From NCBI RefSeq assembly GCF_900114135.1, contig NZ_FORY01000001.1, positions 289,392 through 353,391 on the forward strand: 64,000 nt of DNA. Direction: 5' to 3'. The translations under genes and the position numbers were made by a program. The notes beneath the pieces are model-generated. The model searched no databases. It was given only the letters and a program-made list of their open reading frames with translations, and was not told where the DNA came from. The stretch comes from Celeribacter halophilus (GTDB taxonomy: Bacteria; Pseudomonadota; Alphaproteobacteria; Rhodobacterales; Rhodobacteraceae). Of the stretch, positions 1 through 9,354 are shown one piece after another. Numbering within the stretch: the stretch's first letter is position 1; the number at the start of each line of letters is the position of its first letter.

Positions 1-276
1 GCGGAGAAGAAGCCGCGCACCATGAAAGCTCCGCGCAAGGCGGGGGCGGATGACCTCAAAATGCTCAAAGGCGTCGGGCCGAAACTGGAACAGACGCTCA
101 ACGAGCTGGGCTTCTGGCATTTCGATCAGGTGGCCAAGTGGACGCCGGAAGAAGTGGCTTGGGTCGATGCCCGATTGAAGTTCAAAGGCCGGATCGAACG
201 GGATGGCTGGATCGAACAAGCAAAGATTCTTGCCGAAGGTGGCGAGACAGAATTCTCGAAACGCGCGAAATACTGA
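1..276 (+). CDS. nuoE: NADH-quinone oxidoreductase subunit E, C-terminal part (cut by window start)
   Basis: Only the last 91 codons are present; the frame is open from base 1. None of the thioredoxin-like [2Fe-2S] domain is visible. What remains is the extra C-terminal tail seen on NuoE of Rhodobacteraceae: a helix-hairpin-helix-like segment (DDLKMLKGVGPKLEQTL) followed by a conserved end containing WIEQAKILAEGGETEFSKR. The assignment rests on this tail and on nuoF following two small genes later. NuoE is part of the NADH-oxidising arm of complex I and passes electrons next to the NuoF flavin. The tail is closely matched by the C-terminus of the next gene, which suggests a local duplication. 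Confidence 0.85.
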   Translation, partial: AEKKPRTMKAPRKAGADDLKMLKGVGPKLEQTLNELGFWHFDQVAKWTPEEVAWVDARLKFKGRIERDGWIEQAKILAEGGETEFSKRAKY

Positions 277-347
277 TACTCAAGCTCTAGAGGCCATAAA
301 ACAAACGGCCCGCCAGAGTGACCAACAGGGAATTTCAGGAGTAACAG

Positions 348-1130
348 ATGACGGAAGCTATGAAGGCAAAGATGCCGAAAATTGGATTGATCGCCGCGAT
401 TTGCGGAATTCTCGCCTTTCTGGCGCTGATGTGGATCGCGGGCTATTCAACCGGCGCATCCTTTATTGTCGGCGTTCTGGTGGCGTGCCTTGTCGCAATC
501 CTTTTGTGGATCGGCTGGTATGAAGAAGACGCACCGGAGACGGTGGGCAAACCGGAAGCGGAAGTAAGTTCTGCCGGTCTGATGCAAACGACGGGCATTG
601 GCGACGAGCCGGTATCTGCCGCTGACGAGATCGCACCGGAGCCTCATACGACCGACACCAAAGAGGTGCGTTCGGCGGCTGCGGCAGCGGCACCCGAGGC
701 TGATCCGGTCGAAGAAGATACGGCTGTTGATGTCGCGCCTGTTGACAAGGTTGCGGCTGAACCGGTTGTGACCGAAGAGGTCGAAGACACGGCGGCTGAA
801 GAAGGCATCGTGACGGAGACGGTGGCGGAGGAAGCTGTTGCTCCGGAAGAAACGCCGGCGGTTTCCGCTTCGAAAGCCACAGGCGCACCGGATGATCTCA
901 AGGCGATCAAAGGTGTCGGGCCGAAGATCGAGGCCCAGCTTCACGAGCGCGGGATCACGACCTATGCGCAGGTGGCGGCTTTGGGTAGCGACGACATTGA
1001 AACGCTGGGCGAGGCCATCAAAGGTGCGTCGACAGCGCGGCTGACCAAATGGGTCGAACAGGCCAAAATCCTTGCCGCTGGCGGGGAAACGGAATTCTCG
1101 AAACGCGTCAAAGACGGTGACGTGTATTGA
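348..1130 (+). CDS. Membrane-anchored helix-hairpin-helix protein of the nuo operon
   Basis: Protein of 260 residues. Two hydrophobic helices lie at about 14-31 and 36-54. A low-complexity acidic linker rich in Ala, Glu, Val and Pro spans about 55-180. Residues 181-260 form a helix-hairpin-helix-like domain (DDLKAIKGVGPKIEAQL) ending in WVEQAKILAAGGETEFSKR, almost the same as the NuoE tail just upstream. The ATG at 348 has AGGAG six bases before it; ATG 360 is a weaker alternative. It is not a core complex I subunit. Its place between nuoE and nuoF suggests a role in assembly, or a membrane tether mimicking the NuoE tail, but that is inference. Confidence 0.85.
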   Translation: MTEAMKAKMPKIGLIAAICGILAFLALMWIAGYSTGASFIVGVLVACLVAILLWIGWYEEDAPETVGKPEAEVSSAGLMQTTGIGDEPVSAADEIAPEPHTTDTKEVRSAAAAAAPEADPVEEDTAVDVAPVDKVAAEPVVTEEVEDTAAEEGIVTETVAEEAVAPEETPAVSASKATGAPDDLKAIKGVGPKIEAQLHERGITTYAQVAALGSDDIETLGEAIKGASTARLTKWVEQAKILAAGGETEFSKRVKDGDVY

Positions 1131-1141
1131 GGGGAAAGAAC

Positions 1142-1363
1142 ATGGGTTCCGATAAGGACCGGCATGTGGCGAGGCAGGCGCGGATGGTCGCGATTGTTAT
1201 TGCCGCGACAATGCTGGTCTGGATCGGGGTCCAATGGTTGGGCGGGCAACTCGGATTGCCAACGCGATACGCGTTCCTGTTTGACCTTGCGGCGCTCGCC
1301 GCCTTCGTGTGGGCGTTTGTGGTGATTTATCAGATTTGGCGCGCAGGGCGTCAGCAGGACTGA
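1142..1363 (+). CDS. DUF5337-type small membrane protein
   Basis: A 73-residue protein with a short basic, charged N-terminus, two transmembrane helices at about 15-34 and 44-65, and a charged end (RAGRQQD). ATG 1142 is chosen over an in-frame TTG at 1127 because GGGGAAAG precedes it; the TTG would overlap the previous gene's stop. It lies 14 bases before nuoF in a tightly packed operon. Size, topology and position match the DUF5337 family found in nuo operons of Rhodobacterales. No enzymatic motif is present. A structural or assembly role for complex I is possible but not shown. Confidence 0.8.
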   Translation: MGSDKDRHVARQARMVAIVIAATMLVWIGVQWLGGQLGLPTRYAFLFDLAALAAFVWAFVVIYQIWRAGRQQD

Positions 1364-1376
1364 AGGGACAAGAGCG

Positions 1377-2675
1377 ATGCTCAAGGATCAGGATCGGATC
1401 TTTACCAACCTCTACGGTATGAATGACCGTAGCCTTGCGGGCGCCATGAAGCGCGGGCATTGGGACGGCACGGCAGGTATTCTCGCCAACGGGCGGGACT
1501 GGATCATTGACCAGATGAAAGCCTCCGGCCTGCGTGGTCGTGGCGGGGCGGGGTTCCCGACCGGTCTCAAATGGTCCTTCATGCCGAAAGAATCCGACGG
1601 GCGTCCGGCCTATCTGGTGATCAACGCCGATGAGTCCGAACCTGCGACCTGTAAAGACCGCGAAATCATGCGCCACGATCCGCACACCTTGATCGAAGGT
1701 GCGCTGATCGCCGGTTTCGCTATGGGGGCCTGTGCCGCCTATATCTACATTCGCGGCGAATATATTCGCGAGAGAGAAGCCCTTCAGGCCGCGATTGACG
1801 AGGCCTATGACGCCGGTCTCATCGGGCGCAATGCCTGCAAGTCCGGCTATGATTTCGACGTCTATCTGCACCACGGGGCAGGGGCCTATATCTGTGGTGA
1901 AGAAACAGCGCTCTTGGAAAGCCTTGAAGGCAAAAAGGGCATGCCGCGGATGAAACCGCCGTTTCCGGCGGGCGCGGGTCTCTATGGTTGCCCGACCACG
2001 GTGAACAACGTGGAATCCATTGCTGTTGTGGCGACGATCCTGCGGCGCGGGCCGGAATGGTTCGCCTCCTTCGGACGTCCGAACAACGCGGGCACCAAGC
2101 TTATGGCGCTTACCGGTCACGTAAATACGCCCTGTGTTTTCGAGGAAGAAATGTCGCTTTCCGTGCGCGAGATCATCGAGAAACACGGTGGCGGTATCCG
2201 CGGTGGCTGGGACAATCTGAAAGCTATCATTCCGGGCGGGGCCTCCTGTCCGGTGCTGCCGAAAGAAAAGCTCGAAGATGCGATCTTCGACTTTGACTGG
2301 ATGCGGGAGAACCAATCCTCCTTCGGCACGGGCTGTATGATCGTCATGGACAATTCTGTGGACGTGGTCAAAGCCGTGTGGCGTCTGGCCTCGTTTTTCA
2401 AACATGAAAGCTGCGGGCAGTGCACGCCGTGCCGTGAAGGCACCGGCTGGATGATGCGTGTGATGGACCGTCTGGTGACGGGGGATGCGGAGATCGAAGA
2501 GATCGACATGCTTCTGGACGTCACCAAACAGGTCGAAGGTCATACGATCTGTGCGCTTGGTGATGCGGCAGCCTGGCCGATCCAGGGTCTGATCCGTCAC
2601 TTCCGCGATGACATCGAAGACCGTATCAAAGCCAAGAAAACCGGCCGTGTGACGGCAGCGTTTGCTGCCGAGTAA
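1377..2675 (+). CDS. nuoF: NADH-quinone oxidoreductase subunit F (NADH and FMN binding)
   Basis: Protein of 432 residues, the normal length for NuoF/51 kDa. It binds NADH and FMN and starts electron transfer in the peripheral arm of complex I. The glycine-rich [10 protein letters not shown] segment near residue 55 belongs to the flavin/NADH site. Further on, [15 protein letters not shown] matches the family. Cysteines 346, 349 and 352 ([11 protein letters not shown]) and C392 (HTICALGD) ligate the N3 [4Fe-4S] cluster. The following gene begins directly after its TAA stop. No anomalies seen. Confidence 0.98.
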   Translation: MLKDQDRIFTNLYGMNDRSLAGAMKRGHWDGTAGILANGRDWIIDQMKASGLRGRGGAGFPTGLKWSFMPKESDGRPAYLVINADESEPATCKDREIMRHDPHTLIEGALIAGFAMGACAAYIYIRGEYIREREALQAAIDEAYDAGLIGRNACKSGYDFDVYLHHGAGAYICGEETALLESLEGKKGMPRMKPPFPAGAGLYGCPTTVNNVESIAVVATILRRGPEWFASFGRPNNAGTKLMALTGHVNTPCVFEEEMSLSVREIIEKHGGGIRGGWDNLKAIIPGGASCPVLPKEKLEDAIFDFDWMRENQSSFGTGCMIVMDNSVDVVKAVWRLASFFKHESCGQCTPCREGTGWMMRVMDRLVTGDAEIEEIDMLLDVTKQVEGHTICALGDAAAWPIQGLIRHFRDDIEDRIKAKKTGRVTAAFAAE

Positions 2676-2939
2676 ATGAGCCTGAGGAGGTTTCTACGTT
2701 ATGATCCAATGCCACGCCCTCGCGACGGAAAATGCCCTTACTGCGGCCATGAAAATGGGCCGGGGTTCGGACATTACTGGTGCGAGAAATGTGGCAGATG
2801 GGTCAATGACGATCCAACGGAAGTCCGGTTTTTTCTCGAAACATGGGGCGAAACGTTTCGGCGCTGGTTCGGCGCCATCCTCATCGCTGCAGTCGTGGTC
2901 GGTGTTGCCCTTCTCGTCGACCTCATTTTTAATTTGTAA
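2676..2939 (+). CDS. Small zinc-ribbon membrane protein between nuoF and nuoG
   Basis: Protein of 87 residues. Cysteines 20, 23, 36 and 39 (CPYCG and CEKCG) form a rubredoxin-like zinc ribbon in the N-terminal half. A single transmembrane helix at about 66-84 anchors it, with the ribbon probably cytoplasmic. The start is uncertain: ATG 2676 abuts the nuoF stop, and ATG 2709 is in frame but 17 bases from GAGGAGG. The Shine-Dalgarno is well placed for ATG 2701, which is in another frame whose product looks random. Family not recognised. Operon position suggests a link to complex I, possibly Fe-S or assembly related. Confidence 0.7.
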   Translation: MSLRRFLRYDPMPRPRDGKCPYCGHENGPGFGHYWCEKCGRWVNDDPTEVRFFLETWGETFRRWFGAILIAAVVVGVALLVDLIFNL

Positions 2940-3125
2940 CGGAGCCGAGCTGTCGTGATTTCTACGGACACACATATCGCGGGTTTCAACATCGGGCGTT
3001 CAGGCGCTCTGATGGGGCGCGGGCCTGTGTCCGGTTGTATGACGGATAAAAAAGACCGACCGCATGAACGGAAGGTCACGAGACGACATGGGGACAGCAA
3101 CCTTTCTGCAAAAGGGAACCTGTCA

Positions 3126-3539
3126 ATGAAACTGGTTAAGACGATGCTTTTGAGCCTGTGCCTTGGCACATCAGCTCTGGCCGCTGCGGCAGATTTGCCG
3201 CCGCTTCGCGAGGTCAAGGAGATCGACCGGAATATGCTTTGGGCCGGTCTCGCGGTCGAAGTGGCGGATGAATGTCCGACGATTGACGTCAAGAAGCTGA
3301 AAGGTCTGTCCTTTCTCTGGGGCCTCAAGAACAAGGCCTCGGAAATGGGCTACAGCGACGACGAAATCCGCGCCTATGTCGAAAGCGACAGGGAAGAGGC
3401 GCGCATCCGTCGATTGGGCGAGGACTATGTGCGTCAGGCCGGCTTTGATCCGACCACGGCGGAGGGGCTTTGTGCCTTTGGCGAGGCGGAAATCAAGCGC
3501 GGTTCTGTGATCGGGTCTTTTCTGAGGAGCACAAAATGA
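3126..3539 (+). CDS. DUF5333-type exported protein, first copy
   Basis: Protein of 137 residues with a signal peptide (MKLVKTMLLSLCLGTSALAA, cleavage near residue 22), so periplasmic. ATG 3126 is chosen because the signal peptide begins there, with AAAGGGA upstream. The mature part is helical and charged, with two cysteines, C50 (DECPTI) and C116 (LCAFG), that could form a disulfide. The same spacing of paired cysteines and the GYSDDEI motif recur in the next gene, so the two are tandem paralogues. Its stop overlaps the next start (ATGA). Its function is unknown; the family is seen in Rhodobacterales nuo operons. Confidence 0.8.
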   Translation: MKLVKTMLLSLCLGTSALAAAADLPPLREVKEIDRNMLWAGLAVEVADECPTIDVKKLKGLSFLWGLKNKASEMGYSDDEIRAYVESDREEARIRRLGEDYVRQAGFDPTTAEGLCAFGEAEIKRGSVIGSFLRSTK

Positions 3540-3931
3540 TCCGCCAGATGACATATGCGGGCCTGATGGCCTTGATGGCGAGCCCTGTGATGGCGCAAAG
3601 CATCACGGAAGATGCGGAGATCACCTCCGTTCTCGTGGACAATATGATCGTCACAGAACTGACGACGATCTGCCCCTCTTTGTCGGCCCGCACGGCGCGG
3701 GTGAACAAACAGGCCAAAGCGATGATGGAAACCATCACCGCCAAGGGCTACGGGGCCGAAGAGATACAAACGCTGCAAGATCCGGCATTTCTTGCCACGC
3801 TTGCAGAGAAATCGGAAAGCTTCTTTGCCGCGAACGGCATTGAAAAACGGGATACGGAGGCGATGTGCGCCTTCGGCAAAGCGCAGGTTGCGAAGCGGAC
3901 CCCGCTGGGCAAGCTCATGAAGAACAGGTGA
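3536..3931 (+). CDS. DUF5333-type exported protein, second copy
   Basis: Protein of 131 residues. The signal peptide MIRQMTYAGLMALMASPVMA ends at an AQ cleavage site. Cysteines 46 (TICPSL) and 111 (MCAFGKAQ) align with C50 and C116 of the preceding gene, and GYGAEEIQTL aligns with its GYSDDEI segment. ATG 3536 overlaps the upstream stop by four bases, implying translational coupling, and nuoG begins seven bases after its end. Identity between copies is low outside these motifs, so the duplication is old. Probably periplasmic. Its function is unknown. Confidence 0.8.
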   Translation: MIRQMTYAGLMALMASPVMAQSITEDAEITSVLVDNMIVTELTTICPSLSARTARVNKQAKAMMETITAKGYGAEEIQTLQDPAFLATLAEKSESFFAANGIEKRDTEAMCAFGKAQVAKRTPLGKLMKNR

Positions 3932-3937
3932 TGCAGA

Positions 3938-5956
3938 ATGGCAGACAAGCGCAAAATCATCATTGACGGGACCGAGATCGAAGTCGATCCGGCTATGACG
4001 ATCCTTCAGGCCTGTGAAGAGGCCGGGATCGAAGTGCCGCGGTTCTGCTATCACGAACGGCTGTCCATTGCGGGCAACTGCCGCATGTGTCTGGTCGAGG
4101 TTGTGGGCGGTCCGCCGAAACCTGCGGCAAGCTGTGCGATGCAGGTCAAGGACATGCGTCCGGGGCCGGAAGGTGCGCCGCCGGTGGTGAAAACCAATTC
4201 GCCGATGGTGAAGAAAGCCCGCGAAGGGGTGATGGAGTTCCTGCTCATCAACCACCCGCTCGACTGCCCGATCTGTGATCAGGGGGGCGAATGTGACCTG
4301 CAAGATCAGGCGGTGGCTTACGGTGTGGACTTCTCGCGCTACCGTGAACCCAAACGCGCGACCGAGGAGCTGAACCTCGGCCCGCTCGTCAGTACCGCGA
4401 TGACCCGCTGTATTTCCTGCACCCGCTGCGTGCGCTTCACGACCGAGGTCGCGGGCATCACCCAGATGGGCCAGACAGGCCGTGGCGAGGACAGCGAGAT
4501 CACCAGCTATCTGAACGAGACGCTGGCCTCCAACCTTCAGGGCAACATCATTGACCTGTGTCCGGTGGGCGCGCTGACCTCGAAACCCTATGCTTTCACC
4601 GCGCGTCCTTGGGAATTGACCAAGACCGAGACCATCGACGTGATGGACGCGCTTGGCTCCAACATTCGTGTGGACACCAAGGGCCGTGAAGTGATGCGCA
4701 TTCTGCCGCGCAACCATGATGGCGTGAACGAGGAATGGATTTCCGACAAGACCCGTTTCATCTGGGACGGTCTCAAACGCCAGCGTATCGACACGCCCTA
4801 CATCCGTAAGAATGGCAAGTTGACCAAAGCGACATGGGCTGAAGCCCTCGCTGCCGCAGCCAATGCCATGAAGGGCAAGAAAGTCGCGGGCATCGTGGGC
4901 GATCTGGCCCCTGTCGAAGCGGTTTACGCTTTGAAAGGTCTCGTCGAAGGGCTTGGCGGCCATGTGGAATGTCGTGTGGACGGTGCGAAACTGCCAATCG
5001 GCAACCGTGGCGTTTATGCTGGCACGGCGAAGATCGAAGATATTGATGACGCGAAATTCATCCAGATGATCGGCACCAACCCGCGCGACGAAGCGCCGGT
5101 GCTGAATGCACGTATCCGCAAGGCTTGGGTGAAAGGTGCCGAGGTCGGGCTGGTCGGCGAGGCGGTCGATCTGACCTATGGTTACACCCATGTGGGCACG
5201 GATCGCGCGGCGCTCGAAAGCCTGTTGAACAAGGACTATGGTGCGGTTGTCGATCAGCCCTCCATCGTCATCGTCGGCGCAGGTGCAATCAACGAGGCCG
5301 ATGGCGAAGCGGTTCTGGCTGCGGCGCAAAAGCTTTGCGAGGCCACCGGCTCGAAACTCATGGTGCTGCACACCGCAGCAAGCCGTGTCGGGGCGATGGA
5401 TGTCAATGCTGTGACCGAAGGCGGTCTTGATGCGGCGACGAATGGTGCGGAGGTGATCTACAACCTCGGCGCGGATGAAGTCGAAATCGCTGATGGTCCT
5501 TTCGTGATCTACCAAGGCTCGCATGGCGATCTGGGCGCACATCGTGCCGATGTGGTCCTGCCCGGAGCGGCCTATACCGAAGAAACCGGCCTGTTCGTCA
5601 ATCTCGAAGGGCGTCCGCAACTGGCGCTTCGTGCGGCTTTCCCGCCGGGTGAGGCGAAAGAGAACTGGGCGATCCTGCGTGCTCTTTCGAGCGAAGTGGG
5701 CGCAACGCTGCCTTACGACTCGCTGGCGCAACTGCGTAATGCCCTGATCGAAGACGTGCCGCATCTGGCACAGATCGACTCGGTGCCGGAAAACGAGGTG
5801 GTGGCACTTCCGGAGAAACCGCTGGGCAAGGCGACTTTCCGCAACGCGGTGAAGGATTTCTATCTGACAAACCCGATTGCGCGTTCCTCCGTGCTGATGG
5901 CGGAACTCTCCGCTATGGCCAAGGCGCGCAAAGAGACACCGGTGGCTGCCGAGTGA
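3938..5956 (+). CDS. nuoG: NADH-quinone oxidoreductase subunit G
   Basis: Protein of 672 residues, typical for the alphaproteobacterial 75-kDa type. C37, C48, C51 and C66 in the N-terminal ferredoxin domain bind the [2Fe-2S] cluster N1b. The [19 protein letters not shown] segment carries the His/Cys ligands of N5, and [10 protein letters not shown] with DLCPVGAL carries N4. The rest is a molybdopterin-oxidoreductase-like fold without cofactor. It belongs to the peripheral arm of complex I and relays electrons from NuoF. The stop overlaps the next start (TGATG). Confidence 0.98.
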   Translation: MADKRKIIIDGTEIEVDPAMTILQACEEAGIEVPRFCYHERLSIAGNCRMCLVEVVGGPPKPAASCAMQVKDMRPGPEGAPPVVKTNSPMVKKAREGVMEFLLINHPLDCPICDQGGECDLQDQAVAYGVDFSRYREPKRATEELNLGPLVSTAMTRCISCTRCVRFTTEVAGITQMGQTGRGEDSEITSYLNETLASNLQGNIIDLCPVGALTSKPYAFTARPWELTKTETIDVMDALGSNIRVDTKGREVMRILPRNHDGVNEEWISDKTRFIWDGLKRQRIDTPYIRKNGKLTKATWAEALAAAANAMKGKKVAGIVGDLAPVEAVYALKGLVEGLGGHVECRVDGAKLPIGNRGVYAGTAKIEDIDDAKFIQMIGTNPRDEAPVLNARIRKAWVKGAEVGLVGEAVDLTYGYTHVGTDRAALESLLNKDYGAVVDQPSIVIVGAGAINEADGEAVLAAAQKLCEATGSKLMVLHTAASRVGAMDVNAVTEGGLDAATNGAEVIYNLGADEVEIADGPFVIYQGSHGDLGAHRADVVLPGAAYTEETGLFVNLEGRPQLALRAAFPPGEAKENWAILRALSSEVGATLPYDSLAQLRNALIEDVPHLAQIDSVPENEVVALPEKPLGKATFRNAVKDFYLTNPIARSSVLMAELSAMAKARKETPVAAE

Positions 5957-6378
5957 TGACGGGGCGCGCCACATATCCTGCCGGTCTGGTGCTTGGGCTT
6001 CTGGCGGCGGTTCAGCTTTCGGGCTGTGCTGTTGCTGCGCCCGAGGCCGAGGCGGGGCGTATGGCGGGGCAAACCGAATATCTCGGTGTGGAGACCCGTC
6101 TTCTGGACGGTGATCTGGTGAATTTCTTCGTTTCCGCCAAAGGCGACGAGGCAAAAAAGGACGTGGTGGCCTATGCAGATTGTGCCGCCGCGCAATATGC
6201 GCTGATCCGGGGTTTCGGATTTGCGCGACATGTGCGGACAAATGTTGCACATGAGGCTGGAATTTGGCGCGCGGATGCTGTTTACACCATCTCGCCAGCG
6301 CTTCCCGAAGGTTTGCGCAAGCTCGACGCAGAAGTCGTCGTCGCAAACTGTCGGGATAACGGAATACCGACGGTGTGA
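5956..6378 (+). CDS. Putative lipoprotein between nuoG and nuoH
   Basis: Protein of 140 residues from ATG 5956, which overlaps the nuoG stop; a GTG at 5953 is the alternative. The N-terminus is a lipoprotein signal with lipobox LSGC, making Cys24 the likely lipidated residue, so a membrane-attached periplasmic protein is predicted. The mature part has two further cysteines (YADCAAA and VANCRDNG), which may form a disulfide. No family recognised. Placement inside the operon argues for co-expression with complex I; any role is unknown. Confidence 0.75.
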   Translation: MTGRATYPAGLVLGLLAAVQLSGCAVAAPEAEAGRMAGQTEYLGVETRLLDGDLVNFFVSAKGDEAKKDVVAYADCAAAQYALIRGFGFARHVRTNVAHEAGIWRADAVYTISPALPEGLRKLDAEVVVANCRDNGIPTV

Positions 6379-6389
6379 AAGGCTGAAAA

Positions 6390-7427
6390 ATGGTCGAATT
6401 TTTCACGACAACTAACTTGGGGATCTTTCTGCTCACGCTCGGGCAGATTTTGCTGGTCCTCGTGCCGCTCTTCGTGGCGCTCGCCTTCCTGATGTATGGC
6501 GACCGTAAGATCTGGGCCGCGGTCCAGATGCGTAAAGGCCCCAACATCGTGGGCGTTTTCGGCCTGTTGCAGTCTTTTGCGGACTTCATCAAATACCTCG
6601 TGAAAGAGGTGGTCGTACCGGCAGGGGCGGACAAGTTCGTCTTCTACCTCGCGCCGATGATTACCTTTATCACGGCGGCTATCGCATGGGCGGTGATCCC
6701 GTGGAATGACGGCTGGGTCATCGCAGACATCAATGTGGCAATCCTCTACATCTTCGCAGTCTCCTCGCTTGAGGTTTACGGCGTCATCATGGGAGGCTGG
6801 GCGTCCAACTCGAAATATCCGTTTCTGGGTTCGCTGCGCTCTGCCGCACAGATGATTTCCTACGAGGTCTCCATCGGGCTCATCATCATCGGTGTCGTGC
6901 TCTCGTCGGGTTCTATGAACTTCGGTGACATCGTCGCGGCGCAAGATGGGGCAGGGATCTTCAGCTGGTACTGGCTGCCGCACTTCCCGATGGTCTTCTT
7001 GTTCTTTGTCTCGGCTCTGGCGGAAACCAACCGCCCGCCGTTCGACTTGCCCGAAGCGGAATCGGAACTCGTTGCTGGCTATCAGGTGGAATATTCCTCC
7101 ACACCGTTTCTGTTGTTCATGATGGGCGAGTTGATGGCGGTGGTGCTGATGTGTGCCCTCGTGTCGATCCTGTTCTTTGGCGGCTGGAACTCGCCGGTCG
7201 AATTCCTGCCCGATGGTATCCTGTGGCTGATCCTCAAGATGCTGATCGCCTTCTTTATCTTCTCGATGGTGAAAGCCATTGTCCCGCGTTACCGCTACGA
7301 CCAGTTGATGCGCATTGGCTGGAAAGTCTTCCTGCCGCTGTCGCTGGGCTGGGTCGTTCTGGTCGCATTTTTTGCTCAATACGGTGCGTTCTGGGGAACC
7401 TATGCGCGCTGGACGGTAGGAGGCTAA
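6390..7427 (+). CDS. nuoH: NADH-quinone oxidoreductase subunit H
   Basis: Protein of 345 residues with about eight transmembrane helices. NuoH links the peripheral and membrane arms and forms much of the quinone chamber of complex I. Hallmarks are the [17 protein letters not shown] segment near residue 35 and the loop [24 protein letters not shown] with its conserved acidic residues. The C-terminal [21 protein letters not shown] is also characteristic. It lies 11 bases after the lipoprotein gene and three bases before nuoI. Confidence 0.98.
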   Translation: MVEFFTTTNLGIFLLTLGQILLVLVPLFVALAFLMYGDRKIWAAVQMRKGPNIVGVFGLLQSFADFIKYLVKEVVVPAGADKFVFYLAPMITFITAAIAWAVIPWNDGWVIADINVAILYIFAVSSLEVYGVIMGGWASNSKYPFLGSLRSAAQMISYEVSIGLIIIGVVLSSGSMNFGDIVAAQDGAGIFSWYWLPHFPMVFLFFVSALAETNRPPFDLPEAESELVAGYQVEYSSTPFLLFMMGELMAVVLMCALVSILFFGGWNSPVEFLPDGILWLILKMLIAFFIFSMVKAIVPRYRYDQLMRIGWKVFLPLSLGWVVLVAFFAQYGAFWGTYARWTVGG

Positions 7428-7430
7428 CCC

Positions 7431-7922
7431 ATGGCTCTCGATTACACCCGCGCCGCCAAGTATTTCCTGATGATGGACATCTGGGCCGGCTTCAAAATCG
7501 GACTGCGGTATTTCTTCGCCCCCAAAGCGACGATCAACTACCCGCATGAAAAAGGCCCGCTCAGCCCGCGGTTCCGCGGCGAACATGCGTTGCGCCGCTA
7601 TCCCAACGGCGAAGAGCGCTGCATCGCGTGTAAATTGTGCGAGGCGATCTGCCCTGCACAGGCCATCACCATTGATGCCGAGCCGCGCGAAGACGGATCA
7701 CGGCGCACCACGCGCTACGACATCGACATGACCAAATGCATCTACTGCGGTTTCTGTCAGGAAGCCTGCCCTGTGGATGCCATTGTCGAAGGCCCGAATT
7801 TCGAATTCTCTACCGAAACCCGTGAAGAACTGTTCTATGACAAGGATAAACTCCTTGAGAACGGTGCGATCTGGGAGGCGGAGATTGCCCGCAACCTCGA
7901 ACTGGATGCGCCTTACCGCTAA
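7431..7922 (+). CDS. nuoI: NADH-quinone oxidoreductase subunit I
   Basis: Protein of 163 residues, the standard TYKY/NuoI length. Two 8-Fe ferredoxin-type motifs are intact: C64, C67, C70, C74 ([12 protein letters not shown]) and C103, C106, C109, C113 ([12 protein letters not shown]). They bind clusters N6a and N6b, which bring electrons to N2 close to the quinone. The N-terminal 30 residues are amphipathic and dock on the membrane arm. AGGAGG lies just upstream of ATG 7431. Confidence 0.98.
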   Translation: MALDYTRAAKYFLMMDIWAGFKIGLRYFFAPKATINYPHEKGPLSPRFRGEHALRRYPNGEERCIACKLCEAICPAQAITIDAEPREDGSRRTTRYDIDMTKCIYCGFCQEACPVDAIVEGPNFEFSTETREELFYDKDKLLENGAIWEAEIARNLELDAPYR

Positions 7923-7937
7923 GAGTTGGACCCCTTT

Positions 7938-8345
7938 ATGAACGATTTCACCAAACTTTTCGCTGAGATGATCGAGCAGAGCCAGAAAATGGCGGCGTCG
8001 ATAAATCCGGCGCTGGAGAATTTCCAGATGCCGGCTCTCGACAAGTTGTTCCCGACCATGTCGCGCGAACAGATTGAGATGTTCTGGGGCAATACGTTCA
8101 ACAAGGACGGGTTGGACGCGAAAACGCGGTTGTTGGTTGTTCTGGCCGGACAAACGGTTTTGGGGGCACAGGCCGCCGCGCCATTCAAAATGACGGTCCG
8201 CCACGCCATAGAGGCGGGGGCCACACAACAAGAGATCGCGGAAGTGATCTATCAAATGTCAATGCTGGGCGGGGTTCCGGCAATGTCGAAGGCACTGGAG
8301 CTGGCGCAAGACGTCTTCTCCGAGACGCAGGAGGGCAGTGAATGA
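7938..8345 (+). CDS. Carboxymuconolactone-decarboxylase-like protein in the nuo operon
   Basis: Protein of 135 residues, all alpha. The central part, with [16 protein letters not shown] and then [20 protein letters not shown], fits the carboxymuconolactone decarboxylase/AhpD-like fold. There is no cysteine in the protein, so the CxxC of AhpD peroxidases is missing and a redox role through that motif is excluded. ATG 7938 is chosen over an in-frame TTG at 7926. Its stop overlaps the nuoJ start (ATGA), so expression is coupled to complex I. The substrate is unknown, and a catabolic function is not implied by this context. Confidence 0.8.
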   Translation: MNDFTKLFAEMIEQSQKMAASINPALENFQMPALDKLFPTMSREQIEMFWGNTFNKDGLDAKTRLLVVLAGQTVLGAQAAAPFKMTVRHAIEAGATQQEIAEVIYQMSMLGGVPAMSKALELAQDVFSETQEGSE

Positions 8346-8956
8346 CTGTCGCAGATTACGCATTTTACCTTTTCGCCATCGTGATGCTGGTGGCCGGGGT
8401 GTTCACGGTCGTATCCCGGAACCCCGTGCATTCCGTCCTCTGGCTGATCGTCACATTCCTGACAGCATCGGGGCTTTTCGTGCTTCTGGGCGCGGAATTC
8501 GTCGCGATGCTTCTGGTCATTGTTTATGTCGGCGCTGTCATGGTCCTGTTCCTCTTCGTGGTCATGATGCTCGATGTGGATTTTGCCGAGTTGAAAGCGG
8601 GGATGGCACAATACCTGCCATTCGGCCTGCTGATCGGTGTGGTTCTGCTGTTGCAGATGGGCTTTGCCTTTGGCGACTGGAGTTCTGCCGAGGGGGCCGA
8701 GGCGCTGCGTCGCTCTATCACGCCGGATGCCGCCGAGGTGCATAACACCGCTGCTCTGGGGCAGTTGATGTATGACGACTACCTGATGCTGTTCCAACTG
8801 GCGGGGCTGGTGCTTCTGGTCGCGATGATCGGGGCGATTGTCCTGACGCTGCGCCACCGTTCGGATGTCAAACGCCAGAACGTGCTCCAGCAGATGTATC
8901 GCAAGCCCGAAGACTCCTTCGAAATGAAGGACGTGAAACCGGGGCAGGGGCTTTAA
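8342..8956 (+). CDS. nuoJ: NADH-quinone oxidoreductase subunit J
   Basis: Protein of 204 residues with five transmembrane helices. NuoJ is a small membrane-arm subunit lying between the quinone chamber and the antiporter-like subunits. The [21 protein letters not shown] segment, containing the pi-bulge helix and its conserved Tyr and Gly, is clear. The start overlaps the preceding stop by four bases. An 86-base gap, unusually long for this operon, separates it from nuoK. Confidence 0.97.
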   Translation: MTVADYAFYLFAIVMLVAGVFTVVSRNPVHSVLWLIVTFLTASGLFVLLGAEFVAMLLVIVYVGAVMVLFLFVVMMLDVDFAELKAGMAQYLPFGLLIGVVLLLQMGFAFGDWSSAEGAEALRRSITPDAAEVHNTAALGQLMYDDYLMLFQLAGLVLLVAMIGAIVLTLRHRSDVKRQNVLQQMYRKPEDSFEMKDVKPGQGL

Positions 8957-9042
8957 GCCTTCGAATGAGCGGGGCGCGCAGAGTTTGCCCCGTTACCTAA
9001 GGCCGCGACAAGGCGGCGAGAGAGAAAGAACTGAGGGACGAC

Positions 9043-9348
9043 ATGGTCGGACTTGAACATTACCTGACAGTGGCCGCGGCGCTGTTTGTCATCGGCATCT
9101 TCGGGCTCTTTTTGAACCGGAAGAACATCATCATCATCCTGATGTCGATCGAGATGATCCTGCTGTCGGTCAATATCAACCTTGTCGCCTTCTCCTCCTT
9201 TATGGGGGATTTGACGGGACAGATTTTCACGATGCTGGTGCTTACCGTGGCCGCAGCAGAGGCCGCCATCGGGCTGGCCATTCTCGTGAGCTTCTTCCGC
9301 AACCGCGGCACGATCGACGTCGAAGACGTCAACGTGATGAAAGGGTAA
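9043..9348 (+). CDS. nuoK: NADH-quinone oxidoreductase subunit K
   Basis: Protein of 101 residues with three transmembrane helices, the standard NuoK/ND4L size. Two buried glutamates typical of the proton path are present, in [13 protein letters not shown] and [11 protein letters not shown]. It belongs to the membrane arm of complex I. GAGGGACGAC precedes ATG 9043, and nuoL begins six bases after its stop. Confidence 0.97.
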   Translation: MVGLEHYLTVAAALFVIGIFGLFLNRKNIIIILMSIEMILLSVNINLVAFSSFMGDLTGQIFTMLVLTVAAAEAAIGLAILVSFFRNRGTIDVEDVNVMKG

Positions 9349-9354
9349 CTGGCT

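Noticed and set aside
270..290. A ninth gene-end element after nuoE (TACTGATACTCAAGC)
   Set aside because: Only ATACTCA matches; the GCCATCAGAAA part is absent and the orientation would be antisense.
2701..2958. An 85-codon frame with a good Shine-Dalgarno overlapping the zinc-ribbon gene
   Set aside because: The product is Ser/Gly-rich with no pattern, while the other frame encodes a clean zinc ribbon plus transmembrane helix.
3434..6634. A 1066-codon open frame antisense to nuoG and neighbours
   Set aside because: It mirrors codon phasing of high-GC genes on the other strand, has Arg/His/Gly-biased composition, and crosses several well-supported genes.
7938..8345. AhpD-like peroxidase in the nuo operon
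   Set aside because: The protein has no cysteine, so the CxxC chemistry is impossible; only the general carboxymuconolactone decarboxylase-like fold is called.
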